DNA from: Anaerolineae bacterium
GTDB taxonomy: Bacteria > Chloroflexota > Anaerolineae > 4572-78 > J111
DNA length: 64,000 nucleotides
NCBI GenBank assembly: GCA_023382535.1
Contig: JAHDWA010000008.1
Coordinates: 62,001 to 126,000, forward strand
Direction of reading: 5' to 3'
In this document: positions 33,315 to 41,580 of the stretch, piece by piece
Position numbering within the stretch: position 1 is the stretch's first letter
Layout: each line of letters starts with the position of its first letter
The notes under the pieces: model-generated
Told to the model about the DNA's origin: nothing
Database searches by the model: none
What the model saw: the letters and a program-made list of their open reading frames with translations, nothing else
Program-made: the position numbers and the translations under genes

Positions 33315-35052
33315 AATGCTTTTTTTCGTCGCCGTGATGCTCATGGCAGCGCTGTTCCCAGGCCCGTCTCTGGCCCAAGCCCCAACTAATGTGGCTGACG
33401 TTGAGTCCGCCCTGGCCGCTGAACCGACGGTCAAAGTAATTGTAGCTTTGCATCCGGTCGAGGCGGGTATGGTCCAGGCGGGTCAGATCGCTCAGAGCCA
33501 GACAAACCTGATGAACACGGTGAGTCCCTCGGATTTCCAGGTAACCCAGACCTATCAAACCCTGCCTGCTCTGGCCGGTGAAGTAACTTTGGCCGGTTTG
33601 GAGGCGCTCCGCCAGCAGCCCGACGTTGCTGCCATCGCCCTTGATTTGCCCGTGGAGATTGCCGATGTCACCCCCGGCGCTGTCTTTATTGGCGCGGATG
33701 CTGTCTGGCGAGATTTTGGCTTAAGTGGAGCCGGAGTACGGGTAGCCGTCCTGGATACGGGTGTTGATACCGCCCATGTTGACCTGGCGGGCAGTCTGGT
33801 CAGCCAGCACTGTTTCAACCGTACCGGCGGCTGCCTGCCCGAACGGATAACTGAAAGCGACAGCGCCCAAGATGAAAATGGTCACGGCACTCATACAGCC
33901 GGGATTATTGCCAGCCGCGGCCAGACCAGTCCCCAGGGTATTGCCGCCGCAACCGAGTTAGTCGCCGTGCGCGTATTAGGACCAAACGGTACCGGCTTTT
34001 CGTCCGACGTGCTGGCCGGGATGGATTGGGTGGTGGCAAACCAGGCCCAGCTTGGGGTCAAAGTAATGAACCTGAGCCTGGGCGGCGGCGGCTACGCCGG
34101 GGTCTGTGATCAGGCCGATGCCAATACCATGCTCTACGCCGCTGCTGTCCAGGCAGCGCGGCAAGCCGGGATCACCGTTTTTGCGGCTGCCGGCAATAGT
34201 GGTCAGGCCGATATACTCATGGCGCCCGCCTGTGTTTCAGGAGTCGTCGCCGTCGGTAATGTTTATGATGCGCCTTTGGTCAGCATGAGCTGGCCGACAT
34301 GCACCGACCAGAATATCATGGCCGGCCAGGTGGCCTGTTCCAGCAACACTAGCCCTGAACTGGACTTACTGGCGCCCGGAGTGCTGGTCCGATCAACCAA
34401 TTTGGGCGGCGGCGAAGCCACTAAATCCGGTACCTCGATGTCTACCCCGCACGCGGCCGCTGTTGCTGCCCTATTGCTGCAAGCTAATCCCAATCTAGCC
34501 CCGGCTGACCTGGAAACCATTCTGGAAGAGACCGGGACGCCGGTCACGGACAGCCGGAATGGCCGGGTTACGCCCCGGCTGGATGCCCTGGCCGCAGTCA
34601 CCCGGGTTGTCGCCGGGCAGGTTACGCCGATTTCGGGAACTGTGCTGCTGCAAGGTCGAACCGATCACAGCGGAACCCGTATTTATCTGAGCGATGATCC
34701 CTGTTCCTCGTCGGTTACGGGAGAACCGGCCGCTCTCACCAATATTGAGGGTCGTTTTGCAATTAATGCTTCAACTGACCAGCATTACCTGTGCTTGCAA
34801 GCGGCCCAACGCGGGTACTTAATGGCTCAAGAGGATGAGCCTAAGGGCGAGCTGGGGATCATTACCCTCCCCGGCGGTGATGTCGTCGCAGATCAGGTCA
34901 TCAATATTCTGGACCTGGCCTTTATGGCCATCCGTTATCGCAGCAGTGACCCCACCGCCGATGTCAACGCCGATGGGCAGGTGGATATTTTTGATTTGAC
35001 CATCGCTGCCAGTAATTACAACCAGCGGGGTCCGGTAACCAATTGGGAATGA
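33295..35052 (+). CDS. Secreted subtilase (S8) with dockerin
   Basis: This 585-residue protein has a signal peptide (SLAQA), an inhibitor-I9-like propeptide (about 28-125), and a subtilisin catalytic domain with the triad D154 (VAVLDTGVD), H197 (ENGHGTHTAG) and S381 (SGTSMSTPHAAA). The oxyanion Asn is in FAAAGNSG. All key residues are present, so it should be active outside the cell. The LQGRTDHSG module (about 455-520) and a dockerin (GDVVADQVINILD, ADVNADGQVDIFD) follow, ending NQRGPVTNW. The first dockerin loop has Val-Ala in place of Asn-x, a weakened calcium site. It would be recruited by the nearby cohesin-bearing anchors. Confidence 0.92.
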   Translation: MKIIPHRMLFFVAVMLMAALFPGPSLAQAPTNVADVESALAAEPTVKVIVALHPVEAGMVQAGQIAQSQTNLMNTVSPSDFQVTQTYQTLPALAGEVTLAGLEALRQQPDVAAIALDLPVEIADVTPGAVFIGADAVWRDFGLSGAGVRVAVLDTGVDTAHVDLAGSLVSQHCFNRTGGCLPERITESDSAQDENGHGTHTAGIIASRGQTSPQGIAAATELVAVRVLGPNGTGFSSDVLAGMDWVVANQAQLGVKVMNLSLGGGGYAGVCDQADANTMLYAAAVQAARQAGITVFAAAGNSGQADILMAPACVSGVVAVGNVYDAPLVSMSWPTCTDQNIMAGQVACSSNTSPELDLLAPGVLVRSTNLGGGEATKSGTSMSTPHAAAVAALLLQANPNLAPADLETILEETGTPVTDSRNGRVTPRLDALAAVTRVVAGQVTPISGTVLLQGRTDHSGTRIYLSDDPCSSSVTGEPAALTNIEGRFAINASTDQHYLCLQAAQRGYLMAQEDEPKGELGIITLPGGDVVADQVINILDLAFMAIRYRSSDPTADVNADGQVDIFDLTIAASNYNQRGPVTNWE

Positions 35053-35110
35053 AGGAGAATTTTCTGGTTCGTTTCACATTTTAGGCTTTACGTTTTTTCT
35101 TTTATGTGCT

Positions 35111-35139
35111 ACACTATGTCAAGTTGACATAGTGTTTTT
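35111..35139 (+). promoter_or_regulatory. Perfect 12-bp-arm dyad with T-run (terminator or operator)
   Basis: ACACTATGTCAA, one base, TTGACATAGTGT, then TTTTT. The T-run makes it a good rho-independent terminator for the subtilase gene. The TTGACA within the right arm could instead be a -35 box, so a regulatory switch for the LysM gene is possible. Confidence 0.65.
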
Positions 35140-35158
35140 GTTTGCAAGGAGGTACCCC

Positions 35159-36361
35159 GTGAACAGGATCATCTCCTATTTTTGGCTTATAACCCTGGCG
35201 CTAGGGCTTTTTGGTTGTGACATCCCTCGTGGTGATCAAGCCACGGGGGATATTGACCAATTTTCCCCCCCGGCTGCTGCTTCTCCGGTTGCTTCACCCC
35301 CGGCGGAGGCGGCAGCAGCGCAAGCCGAGGCGGTGATTCGCTTTGAGCCGTCCGTCGTTCAGGTGGGGACCGGCAATTCCCAGGTTATCGAGCTTAGGAT
35401 TGAAAATGTGGCCAACATGGCCGGCGCCGAGATACAAGTTCAGTTTAACCCGGCCGTGCTCCAGGTTCAGGATGCCGATCCGGGGCAGGACGGTACCCAG
35501 ATTGAGCCGGGGAGCTTTCCGGCTCCTGATTTCGTCGCCAGCAATGTGGTGAGCAATACGGTTGGACTGCTTCAGTATGCCGCCGTGCAGATCCCCCCGA
35601 CCCAGCCGGTCAGCGGCAGTGGTCTGTTGGCCCGGATCACCTTTCAAACGCTTGCCGCAGGCACAAGCGATCTAATTTTCACCCGCGCCGACCTGGCTAC
35701 GGGCGATGCCCGGCCTATCGCGGTTACCAGGCAGTCGGGCCAGATTGTGGTCAGCGGCCCGGGACCCCTTGTGACCCCAACCTCGACGAATACCCCTATT
35801 CCTGGCCAGCCAACCCCGACCCCCACGAGTACTCCAATTCCTGGCCAGCCGACTGCCACCCTTACGCCGCTACCCCCTCCACCAACGGCAACCCCGTTCA
35901 TCCCCACCCCTGTCCCAACCTCTACACCGGTCACGCCGCAGGTGTTTATTCCACCCGGAGCAACACAAGGCTTCTGTTACCGGGTGCAGCCGGGAGACAC
36001 CCTGGAAAGCCTGGCCTATACGTATGGCACGGACCCCGGCTTTATTAGCATCGCCAATGACCTGTATCCACCCGGTCACATCTATCCCCAGCAGGTTTTG
36101 TTTATGCCCACGGCGTATGGTAACGGGCCGAATGTGTATGTGGTCCAGCCGGGAGATACCCTGGCCGCAATAGCCGAGCAGTGCCAGTTGAAAGTAGATG
36201 TTCTGGCTTATGTCAATGGCCTGGCGGAGAATGCAAGCCTGGCGGGGATTGGCGTATTGATTATTCCCAGGCCGCCCTTTGCGCCGCCGTCGCGCTACCC
36301 CTATCCCCAGGTGGGGCCGCCCTCCGTCTGGCCTCCGCCCTGCTCTGGCTCGTGTTATTAA
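35159..36361 (+). CDS. Cohesin-like lipoprotein with two LysM domains
   Basis: GTG 35159 is chosen because AGGAGG lies 6 bp upstream. It starts a lipoprotein signal ending LGLFGC, so Cys20 should be lipidated. A cohesin-like domain (about 58-200; VIELRIENVANMAGAEIQVQ) is followed by a Pro/Thr linker with repeated PTPTSTPIPGQP. Two LysM domains (about 277-325 YRVQPGDTLESLAY and 333-380 YVVQPGDTLAAIAE) bind peptidoglycan or chitin-like glycans. It has no dockerin. Lipid plus LysM gives double attachment to membrane and wall, consistent with an anchoring scaffold that presents a cohesin to dockerin-bearing partners. Confidence 0.9.
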   Translation: MNRIISYFWLITLALGLFGCDIPRGDQATGDIDQFSPPAAASPVASPPAEAAAAQAEAVIRFEPSVVQVGTGNSQVIELRIENVANMAGAEIQVQFNPAVLQVQDADPGQDGTQIEPGSFPAPDFVASNVVSNTVGLLQYAAVQIPPTQPVSGSGLLARITFQTLAAGTSDLIFTRADLATGDARPIAVTRQSGQIVVSGPGPLVTPTSTNTPIPGQPTPTPTSTPIPGQPTATLTPLPPPPTATPFIPTPVPTSTPVTPQVFIPPGATQGFCYRVQPGDTLESLAYTYGTDPGFISIANDLYPPGHIYPQQVLFMPTAYGNGPNVYVVQPGDTLAAIAEQCQLKVDVLAYVNGLAENASLAGIGVLIIPRPPFAPPSRYPYPQVGPPSVWPPPCSGSCY

Positions 36362-36369
36362 AGCATACC

Positions 36370-36457
36370 AGGTGACCGGCACTTCAATCGGATAAATGAG
36401 GCCTGATTTTGGTTCCGTCAGTACTTTATTGAAGCGAAAGTGCCAGTCACCCGAGTA
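36370..36457. repeat. MITE/REP-like element with GGTGACYGGCACTT ends
   Basis: AGGTGACCGGCACTT at the left and AAGTGCCAGTCACC at the right form terminal inverted repeats of an 88-bp element filling the gap before the VOC gene. Related copies are at 10661-10680 (one clear end) and 59901-59945 (45 bp, both ends). Confidence 0.7.
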
Positions 36458-36481
36458 CAAAATTTACGCTGAATATTAGTT

Positions 36482-37324
36482 ATGACAACCACCCTCAAAA
36501 TTGACCACGTGACCATTGCCGGCTCGGACCTGGCTTTGCTGGAGCAGGCATTTGCGGCGGTGGGGCTGCCCACAGAATATGGTGGTCCTCATTCCAACGG
36601 CGTCACCCATATGGCCCTCTTAGGTTTTGAAGATGGCTCCTATATCGAGTTAATTTCCTTTTTGAGCGCAGGGGCCAAAGAAACCATCTTTTGGGGCGAG
36701 CAGATTGCCGGCGATGGCGGTCCCTGTGCCTGGGCCGTGCAGAGCAGCGACGTGGGGGCTGAAGCGGCGCGGCTGGCTGCTCTGGGGATCACAGTCAAGG
36801 GACCGGTCTACATGCACCGCCGCCGGCCCGATGGCGTTCTGGTGGAATGGGATTTGGCCTTCCTGGGCGACCGGCCCGCCGGGGCAACTCTGCCCTTTAT
36901 CATCAAAGACATTACACCGCGCGAGTGGCGGGTGCAGCCCTCAGCCGGCATCGCGGGCCGGTTGACCGGCGTGGCAACGGTTATCCTCGCCGTAGAAAAT
37001 TTGGCCGACTCGATTGATCTTTTTCGGCGGGTGTATGGCTGGTCCGTTCCCCAGTTCAAAGAGGACCCTATATTTGAGGCCAGATTGGCCTATTTTGCCG
37101 GTACGCCGGTCACTCTAACGGCGCCCCTGGCCAAAGATGACTGGCTGGCCAAGCGGTTGGCCCGTTTTGGCCCATCTCCATGCGCCTATTTGCTTGGCAC
37201 ACCAGATCTTGAAGCTGCCAGTCGCGATTTTGGGTTGATGCCTGCGACTAATTGGCTGGGTCGTTCCGTGGCCTGGTTTGACCGGGCTCGACTCCACGGC
37301 CTCAAGTTGGGAGTGATCGCTTGA
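36482..37324 (+). CDS. VOC (glyoxalase-like) superfamily protein
   Basis: This 280-residue cytoplasmic protein starts with DHVTIAGSDLALLEQAF and has GVTHMALLGFEDGSYIELIS, the beta-alpha-beta-beta-beta pattern of a glyoxalase-like domain. His and Glu are at metal-ligand positions (DHV, YIEL). A second module begins near residue 155 (GVATVILAVENLADSIDLFRRVYGW). It probably binds a metal and a small substrate, and the reaction cannot be specified. It abuts the next gene with no gap (TGA then ATG), so the two are co-transcribed. Confidence 0.82.
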   Translation: MTTTLKIDHVTIAGSDLALLEQAFAAVGLPTEYGGPHSNGVTHMALLGFEDGSYIELISFLSAGAKETIFWGEQIAGDGGPCAWAVQSSDVGAEAARLAALGITVKGPVYMHRRRPDGVLVEWDLAFLGDRPAGATLPFIIKDITPREWRVQPSAGIAGRLTGVATVILAVENLADSIDLFRRVYGWSVPQFKEDPIFEARLAYFAGTPVTLTAPLAKDDWLAKRLARFGPSPCAYLLGTPDLEAASRDFGLMPATNWLGRSVAWFDRARLHGLKLGVIA

Positions 37325-38023
37325 ATGAATTCCTCTCCAAAACGGCGTAGAAAGTTAACCCCAGAACAGGTTGTTCTTTTTCTGGGCATTTTTGGCTTTA
37401 TCGTTTTCATCTGGATGATGGCCTTCCTTTTTGTGCCGCTGCTGGCCCACCGGCCCACGCCGGTCGTTCTCGCTCCGATTCTGATTGTGGAGATGGCCGC
37501 CACGCGAGGTTTTGTCCTGCCACCCACCTGGACCCCAACTCCAAGCCGTGAAATTATCCCCACCACAACTTCAACGCCGGCTTACGATGGTTCAATCCCC
37601 ACGCGTCTCTACACGCCCCGCCCAACCTCACTGCCGGGCCTCCCGCTGCCCCTTCAGGTTCCCAAATTGTCGGTGCTTGACCTGGCTCGCATTATGCAGG
37701 GTGAGTCGCCGGGGGATAAAGAAGCGGCCTATATGGTCGGTTGGGTGGCTAAAAATCGGCTGGTGCATCCCAGTTATGGCGATACCTACGCAGTGGTGTC
37801 GCACGGGTTTTTTGGTTATCGCCCTGATCTGACTCCCAGTAAGGAATTTATGGACATCGCCCGGCGAATCATCAAATCCCGCGAAGACCCGACCGGCGGT
37901 TGTCTCTATGCCCTTTCTCGCACCGATATTACCAAGCTGCGTATTCCGCCCAGCCGGGCCGACGTGGCCTTCGGCGAGTGGTTTTTCTTCAAAACCTGGC
38001 CCCTGGCGGATCGGGGGCTTTAA
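37325..38023 (+). CDS. Membrane-anchored SleB-like cell-wall hydrolase domain protein
   Basis: This 232-residue protein has a basic N-terminus, one signal-anchor helix (VVLFLGIFGFIVFIWMMAFLFV, about 17-40), a Pro/Thr-rich extracytoplasmic linker (about 60-110) and a C-terminal domain. The latter reads LARIMQGESPGDKEAAYMVGWVAKNR and DPTGGCLYALS. The conserved GE followed by a helix and the terminal GG-LY pattern resemble hydrolase_2/SleB lytic enzymes that cut peptidoglycan. The call is by motif only. It starts immediately after the VOC gene. Confidence 0.65.
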   Translation: MNSSPKRRRKLTPEQVVLFLGIFGFIVFIWMMAFLFVPLLAHRPTPVVLAPILIVEMAATRGFVLPPTWTPTPSREIIPTTTSTPAYDGSIPTRLYTPRPTSLPGLPLPLQVPKLSVLDLARIMQGESPGDKEAAYMVGWVAKNRLVHPSYGDTYAVVSHGFFGYRPDLTPSKEFMDIARRIIKSREDPTGGCLYALSRTDITKLRIPPSRADVAFGEWFFFKTWPLADRGL

Positions 38024-38091
38024 GCAGAAACCCTTGAATTCACCTTCATCCCCACCAAGAAATTTTAACATTAGACGGTACTGATTTCCTT

Positions 38092-38120
38092 TTGAACTAG
38101 CGTACCGGCTATGTTATAAT
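38092..38120 (+). promoter_or_regulatory. Promoter of the Ser/Thr kinase gene
   Basis: TTGAAC (38092-38097), a 17-bp spacer and a perfect TATAAT (38115-38120) with an extended TGT in front lie 110 bp before the kinase ATG. Confidence 0.65.
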
Positions 38121-38229
38121 GTTACTGTCTGAAGGGGCTGCTTCATCTTCCAGCTTTTTATTCATTTATCAGTTTCACCTGTCACCCTTCGATTAGCCCT
38201 ATCTAACAGGTTTTGTGAGAGGAAACGTT

Positions 38230-39489
38230 ATGGAAGACCTGGTTGGTCGCTCCTTTGGAGGTTACGAACTCAAAGAACTCATTGGGACCGGCGGCATGGC
38301 CAGCATCTACAAAGCTTTTGATGAAAAGCTGTCGCGTTGGGTGGCCATCAAAGTAGCGCCAATTTTTGGAGCCGAAGAGACCATGCTGGCTCGTTTTCGC
38401 CAGGAAGCCCAGGCTATTGCCGCTCTGCGTCACCGTAATATTTTGACCATTTATGGCTACGGGGAGGACCGTGACGGAGGCTGGGCCTATATTGTTATGG
38501 AATATGTCCCCGGCGGTTCGCTCAAAGAGTTGATGAAGCTAAACGAACCTTTCACCTGGCAGCAGGCTTTGACGGTGATTATTCCTGTGTCGCAGGCGTT
38601 GGCTTTTGCCCACAAACACGGCGTTATCCACCGCGATATAAAACCGGCCAACATTTTGATGCCGCAGGAAGATTGGCCCTTGTTGGCCGATTTTGGCCTG
38701 GCCAAAATGCAGCATTCTACGACCCCCAATTTGACCATGCCGGGCCAGGTATTGGGGACGATGGCCTATGCCGCTCCTGAACAGATTCAGGAGAGCACCG
38801 TCATTGATGCCCGGGCCGATATTTATTCCCTGGGCATTGTGCTGTACGAACTTTTAACCAGCAAACTGCCCTTTCAGGGCCAAACCTCTTTTGATTTCTT
38901 AATGGCCCGTCTGACCGACCCGCCCATTCCCCTGCTCAAAGCCAATCCAGCGGCATCGCCGGTTTTTGTGTCTGTCCTTGATAAGGCCCTGGCTCAGCAG
39001 CCTGATGACCGCTACCAGACGATGGATGAATTCTCGCGAGCCTTGTTAGATGCCCGCTACGAACTCAGCGGCTCATTTTCCACCCAGCCGCCTCCGGCCA
39101 GGCTGAAGCCTAAACCCGACGAGAAAACCTCTATCATTGACACCGAGGAGTTGAATAACCTGGAAGATGTTAAGATTCGGTTGAAATTACCGGCTACCGG
39201 CAAAGAGATTTCGACCGAGGGGCGGGGGGAAATAGTGATTGGCCGCGCTTATAAAGATGCCAGGCCCGATGTTGATTTAGGCCCGTATGGCGGCAGTCAA
39301 GCCGGTGTTTCCCGCTTACATAGCCGGCTGGTTCGCCAGGGGGACGAATGGTCCATCGAAGATTTGGGCAGCACGAACGGTACCTTTGTCAATGGTGCAA
39401 AAGTGGCCCCGCACCAGAAGAAACGAGTCAAAAGCGGCGACATCATCCGCTGCGGCCAGATTGAACTGCAATTTCACGTAGAAAAGTAG
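38230..39489 (+). CDS. Ser/Thr protein kinase with C-terminal FHA domain
   Basis: ATG 38230 follows GAGAGGAAA. The 419-residue protein has a Hanks-type kinase domain (about 8-270). It shows GTGGMASIYKAFDEK (P-loop), VAIKVA, HGVIHRDIKPANIL (catalytic loop), ADFGLAKM and a MAYAAPEQ activation segment. A short linker leads to an FHA domain (about 320-418; GVSRLHSRLVRQGDEW, DLGSTNGTFVNG) that binds phosphothreonine peptides. There is no membrane helix, so it is cytoplasmic. A kinase fused to FHA can bind its own or another kinase's phosphorylated segment. The downstream lipoprotein phosphodiesterase may be in the same transcript. Confidence 0.94.
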   Translation: MEDLVGRSFGGYELKELIGTGGMASIYKAFDEKLSRWVAIKVAPIFGAEETMLARFRQEAQAIAALRHRNILTIYGYGEDRDGGWAYIVMEYVPGGSLKELMKLNEPFTWQQALTVIIPVSQALAFAHKHGVIHRDIKPANILMPQEDWPLLADFGLAKMQHSTTPNLTMPGQVLGTMAYAAPEQIQESTVIDARADIYSLGIVLYELLTSKLPFQGQTSFDFLMARLTDPPIPLLKANPAASPVFVSVLDKALAQQPDDRYQTMDEFSRALLDARYELSGSFSTQPPPARLKPKPDEKTSIIDTEELNNLEDVKIRLKLPATGKEISTEGRGEIVIGRAYKDARPDVDLGPYGGSQAGVSRLHSRLVRQGDEWSIEDLGSTNGTFVNGAKVAPHQKKRVKSGDIIRCGQIELQFHVEK

Positions 39490-39539
39490 GACTCCAGAAA
39501 ATCCGCTCAGTTTCCGCTGTACTGCTTCAGCTTGTACTC

Positions 39540-40691
39540 TTGTTGGCCGGGTGTACCGGGAATGCCGGATTATCCGCGCCGACTCCCATCGCCTTCACCC
39601 CGCCGCCGGTGGCGGCGAGTCCATCACCGATCGTCACAGTTGTAACTGCCGAACCTGCGGCAGCCGCGATTTCCACACCTGTTCCCACCCTCCTGCCCGC
39701 GCCAACTGAGATCTCACCCACGCCGTACCCCACTGCGGTGGTGACGACAACCCCAACGCCGACTGTCGCCGTCGCTACCCAGGAACCCACGGCTGCTGCG
39801 ACCTCTACACCGGTTCCAACCAACCTGCCGGCGCCGGCTGAAGTTTTGGCTACCTCCCTTTGCGCCTGTGACCCCGCCTGCTCCTGCCAGATCAATCATG
39901 TCGTCATCATCAGCATTGATGGCCTGCGCCCTGACGCCCTCGAACAGGCAGATACGCCTATCCTTGATGGCCTGCGTACCCAGGGGGCCTACAGCCCGGC
40001 CGCCCAGGCGGTGCTGCCCAGTGTCACCCTGGTGAATCATGCCTCGATGCTGAGCGGGATGAGTCCGGCCAAGCACGGCATCTATTGGAATTCTAACGAT
40101 CCTGACCTGGGCAAGATCAAAGGGCCGACTCTGTTCAGCGCGGCTCATGAAGCCGGCCTGAGCACGGCCATGGTGGTCGGCAAGCCCAAACTGGAACACC
40201 TGGTAGTGCCGGGTTCGGTAGACAATTATATTTACGCCGGCTTTACCGACCGGCAAGTAGTCAATGAAGTAATTCCCTTGATCCAAACTAACATGCCCGC
40301 GCTGCTTTTTATTCACCTGCCGGATGTAGACTCGGCCGGGCACGCGGTTGGCTGGATGTCCCTGGCCCAGTTACTGGCCGTAAGTATGACCGACAGCTTG
40401 ATTGGCGAAATCGTGGCTGCGCTGCAGGAACAGGACTACCTTAGCCAAACTCTGCTCATTATCACCGCTGATCACGGCGGCAGCGGCCGTCGCCATGGCA
40501 GCGACTCGCCGGAGGATATGACCGTCCCCTGGCTGGCGGTAGGGCCGGGTGTCCCGGCCGGGGTGGTTTTGCCGGGTGAGATCACCACCTATGATACGGC
40601 GGCTACGGCTCTGTCTGCGCTGCGTGTGCCAATTCCCTCAGAATGGGACGGCCGGCCCGTGCCGGAGATCATAGAACAAGTTCCCCAATGA
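39540..40691 (+). CDS. Lipoprotein, type I phosphodiesterase/nucleotide pyrophosphatase (alkaline phosphatase superfamily)
   Basis: After a long Pro/Thr/Ala linker (about 10-100) the catalytic domain starts with VVIISIDGLRPDAL (metal-binding Asp). It has SVTLVNHASMLSGMSPAKHGIYWN (Thr/Ser nucleophile region and metal ligands), HLPDVDSAGHAVGW and ITADHGGSGRRHG, the expected zinc-ligand set for nucleotide pyrophosphatase-like enzymes. TTG 39540 encodes MLAGC, too short for a signal. The frame continues upstream as a good lipoprotein signal (SAVLLQLVLLLAGC) back to 39465 but contains no ATG, GTG or TTG. A rare start such as ATT 39471 or ATC 39501 is likely. Confidence 0.82.
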   Translation: MLAGCTGNAGLSAPTPIAFTPPPVAASPSPIVTVVTAEPAAAAISTPVPTLLPAPTEISPTPYPTAVVTTTPTPTVAVATQEPTAAATSTPVPTNLPAPAEVLATSLCACDPACSCQINHVVIISIDGLRPDALEQADTPILDGLRTQGAYSPAAQAVLPSVTLVNHASMLSGMSPAKHGIYWNSNDPDLGKIKGPTLFSAAHEAGLSTAMVVGKPKLEHLVVPGSVDNYIYAGFTDRQVVNEVIPLIQTNMPALLFIHLPDVDSAGHAVGWMSLAQLLAVSMTDSLIGEIVAALQEQDYLSQTLLIITADHGGSGRRHGSDSPEDMTVPWLAVGPGVPAGVVLPGEITTYDTAATALSALRVPIPSEWDGRPVPEIIEQVPQ

Positions 40692-40714
40692 ACTAAAAGC
40701 TTAACTTTCAGCAG

Positions 40715-40834
40715 TGTCATTTCGACCGAAGTACCCAGAGCCGAAGGCCCCCTGTGGGAAGAGCATAAAGGAGAAAGCCCGAATGCCTATGTATCGGCTT
40801 CAGGGATTTCTCGGCCTATGGCCTCGAAATGACA
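40715..40834. repeat. TGTCATTTCGA inverted-repeat element
   Basis: TGTCATTTCGA and TCGAAATGACA bound a 120-bp element containing GAGAAAG and GGATTTCTCGG inner arms. It occupies about half of the 274-bp gap between the phosphodiesterase and cofC. A further short dyad (GGATTAGG/CCTAATCC, about 40880-40927) follows. Confidence 0.75.
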
Positions 40835-40965
40835 TGGGGCTGAATTAGTAATAAACGGGCAATATAAGCCGGGATTTGGGGATTAGGAGAAAATTCTTTA
40901 AAATAACATCTTCAAAGCCCCTAATCCATAGGGCATAAAACCTGTCCCGGTGAAAAAAGTGGCCT

Positions 40966-41580
40966 ATGATGAAACAGTTGCCTCAAGATTTATTTGTGAT
41001 TATTCCGGCTAAGCCGTTCGACCAAGCGAAAACGCGGCTGGCGGGAGTTCTCCCGATAGCTGAACGGATTGATCTGAGCCGCCACCTGGTGGAACGAACG
41101 ATTCACCTGGCCCGTCAAGTAGGCGAGGTGGTGGTCGTATCACGGGATATGGCCGTGCGCAAGCTGGCCAAGCAGGCCGGAGCCTGGGCGCTGGTGGAAG
41201 CAGGCCAGGAGTTGAACGGGGCCTTGCAGCAAGCCTCGGATTGGGTGACTGCCAGGGGAGGGCAGGCTGTGCTGGTTTTGCCGGGCGATTTGCCCTTGCT
41301 GCAGCCATCAGACTTGACCGAAATCTTGGCGGCAGGCCAGCACTCACCCTCCATTGTCATTGCTCCCAGCCATCGTCTCGACGGCACCAACGCCTTACTG
41401 CTGCGGCCGCCTGGCTCCATCGAGTTTGCCTTTGGGCCGGGAAGCTTTGACCGCCATCAACAGGCGGCCCGAGGCACGGGAGTTGAACCTGTAATTTATC
41501 ATTCTCTGACTGTGGCTTTGGATTTGGACTTGCCGGAGGACCTGCAGACGGTGCAAAACCGGTTAGTCTCGTTTGATTAA
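40966..41580 (+). CDS. cofC: 2-phospho-L-lactate/phosphoenolpyruvate guanylyltransferase
   Basis: This 204-residue MobA-like nucleotidyltransferase starts [20 protein letters not shown], the CofC/FbiD signature with the GTP-binding K-x-x-x-x-K-T-R-L stretch. It has [14 protein letters not shown] (metal-binding Asp) and [15 protein letters not shown] plus [11 protein letters not shown] (substrate region). It activates phospholactate or PEP with GTP in coenzyme F420 biosynthesis in the cytoplasm. No other F420 gene is in the window. The last 18 bp overlap the end of the convergent isomerase gene. Confidence 0.93.
   Translation: MMKQLPQDLFVIIPAKPFDQAKTRLAGVLPIAERIDLSRHLVERTIHLARQVGEVVVVSRDMAVRKLAKQAGAWALVEAGQELNGALQQASDWVTARGGQAVLVLPGDLPLLQPSDLTEILAAGQHSPSIVIAPSHRLDGTNALLLRPPGSIEFAFGPGSFDRHQQAARGTGVEPVIYHSLTVALDLDLPEDLQTVQNRLVSFD

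Noticed and set aside
21912..36361. Classical cellulosome
   Set aside because: No glycoside hydrolase, carbohydrate esterase or carbohydrate-binding module is visible; the only enzymes are an amidase and a subtilase.
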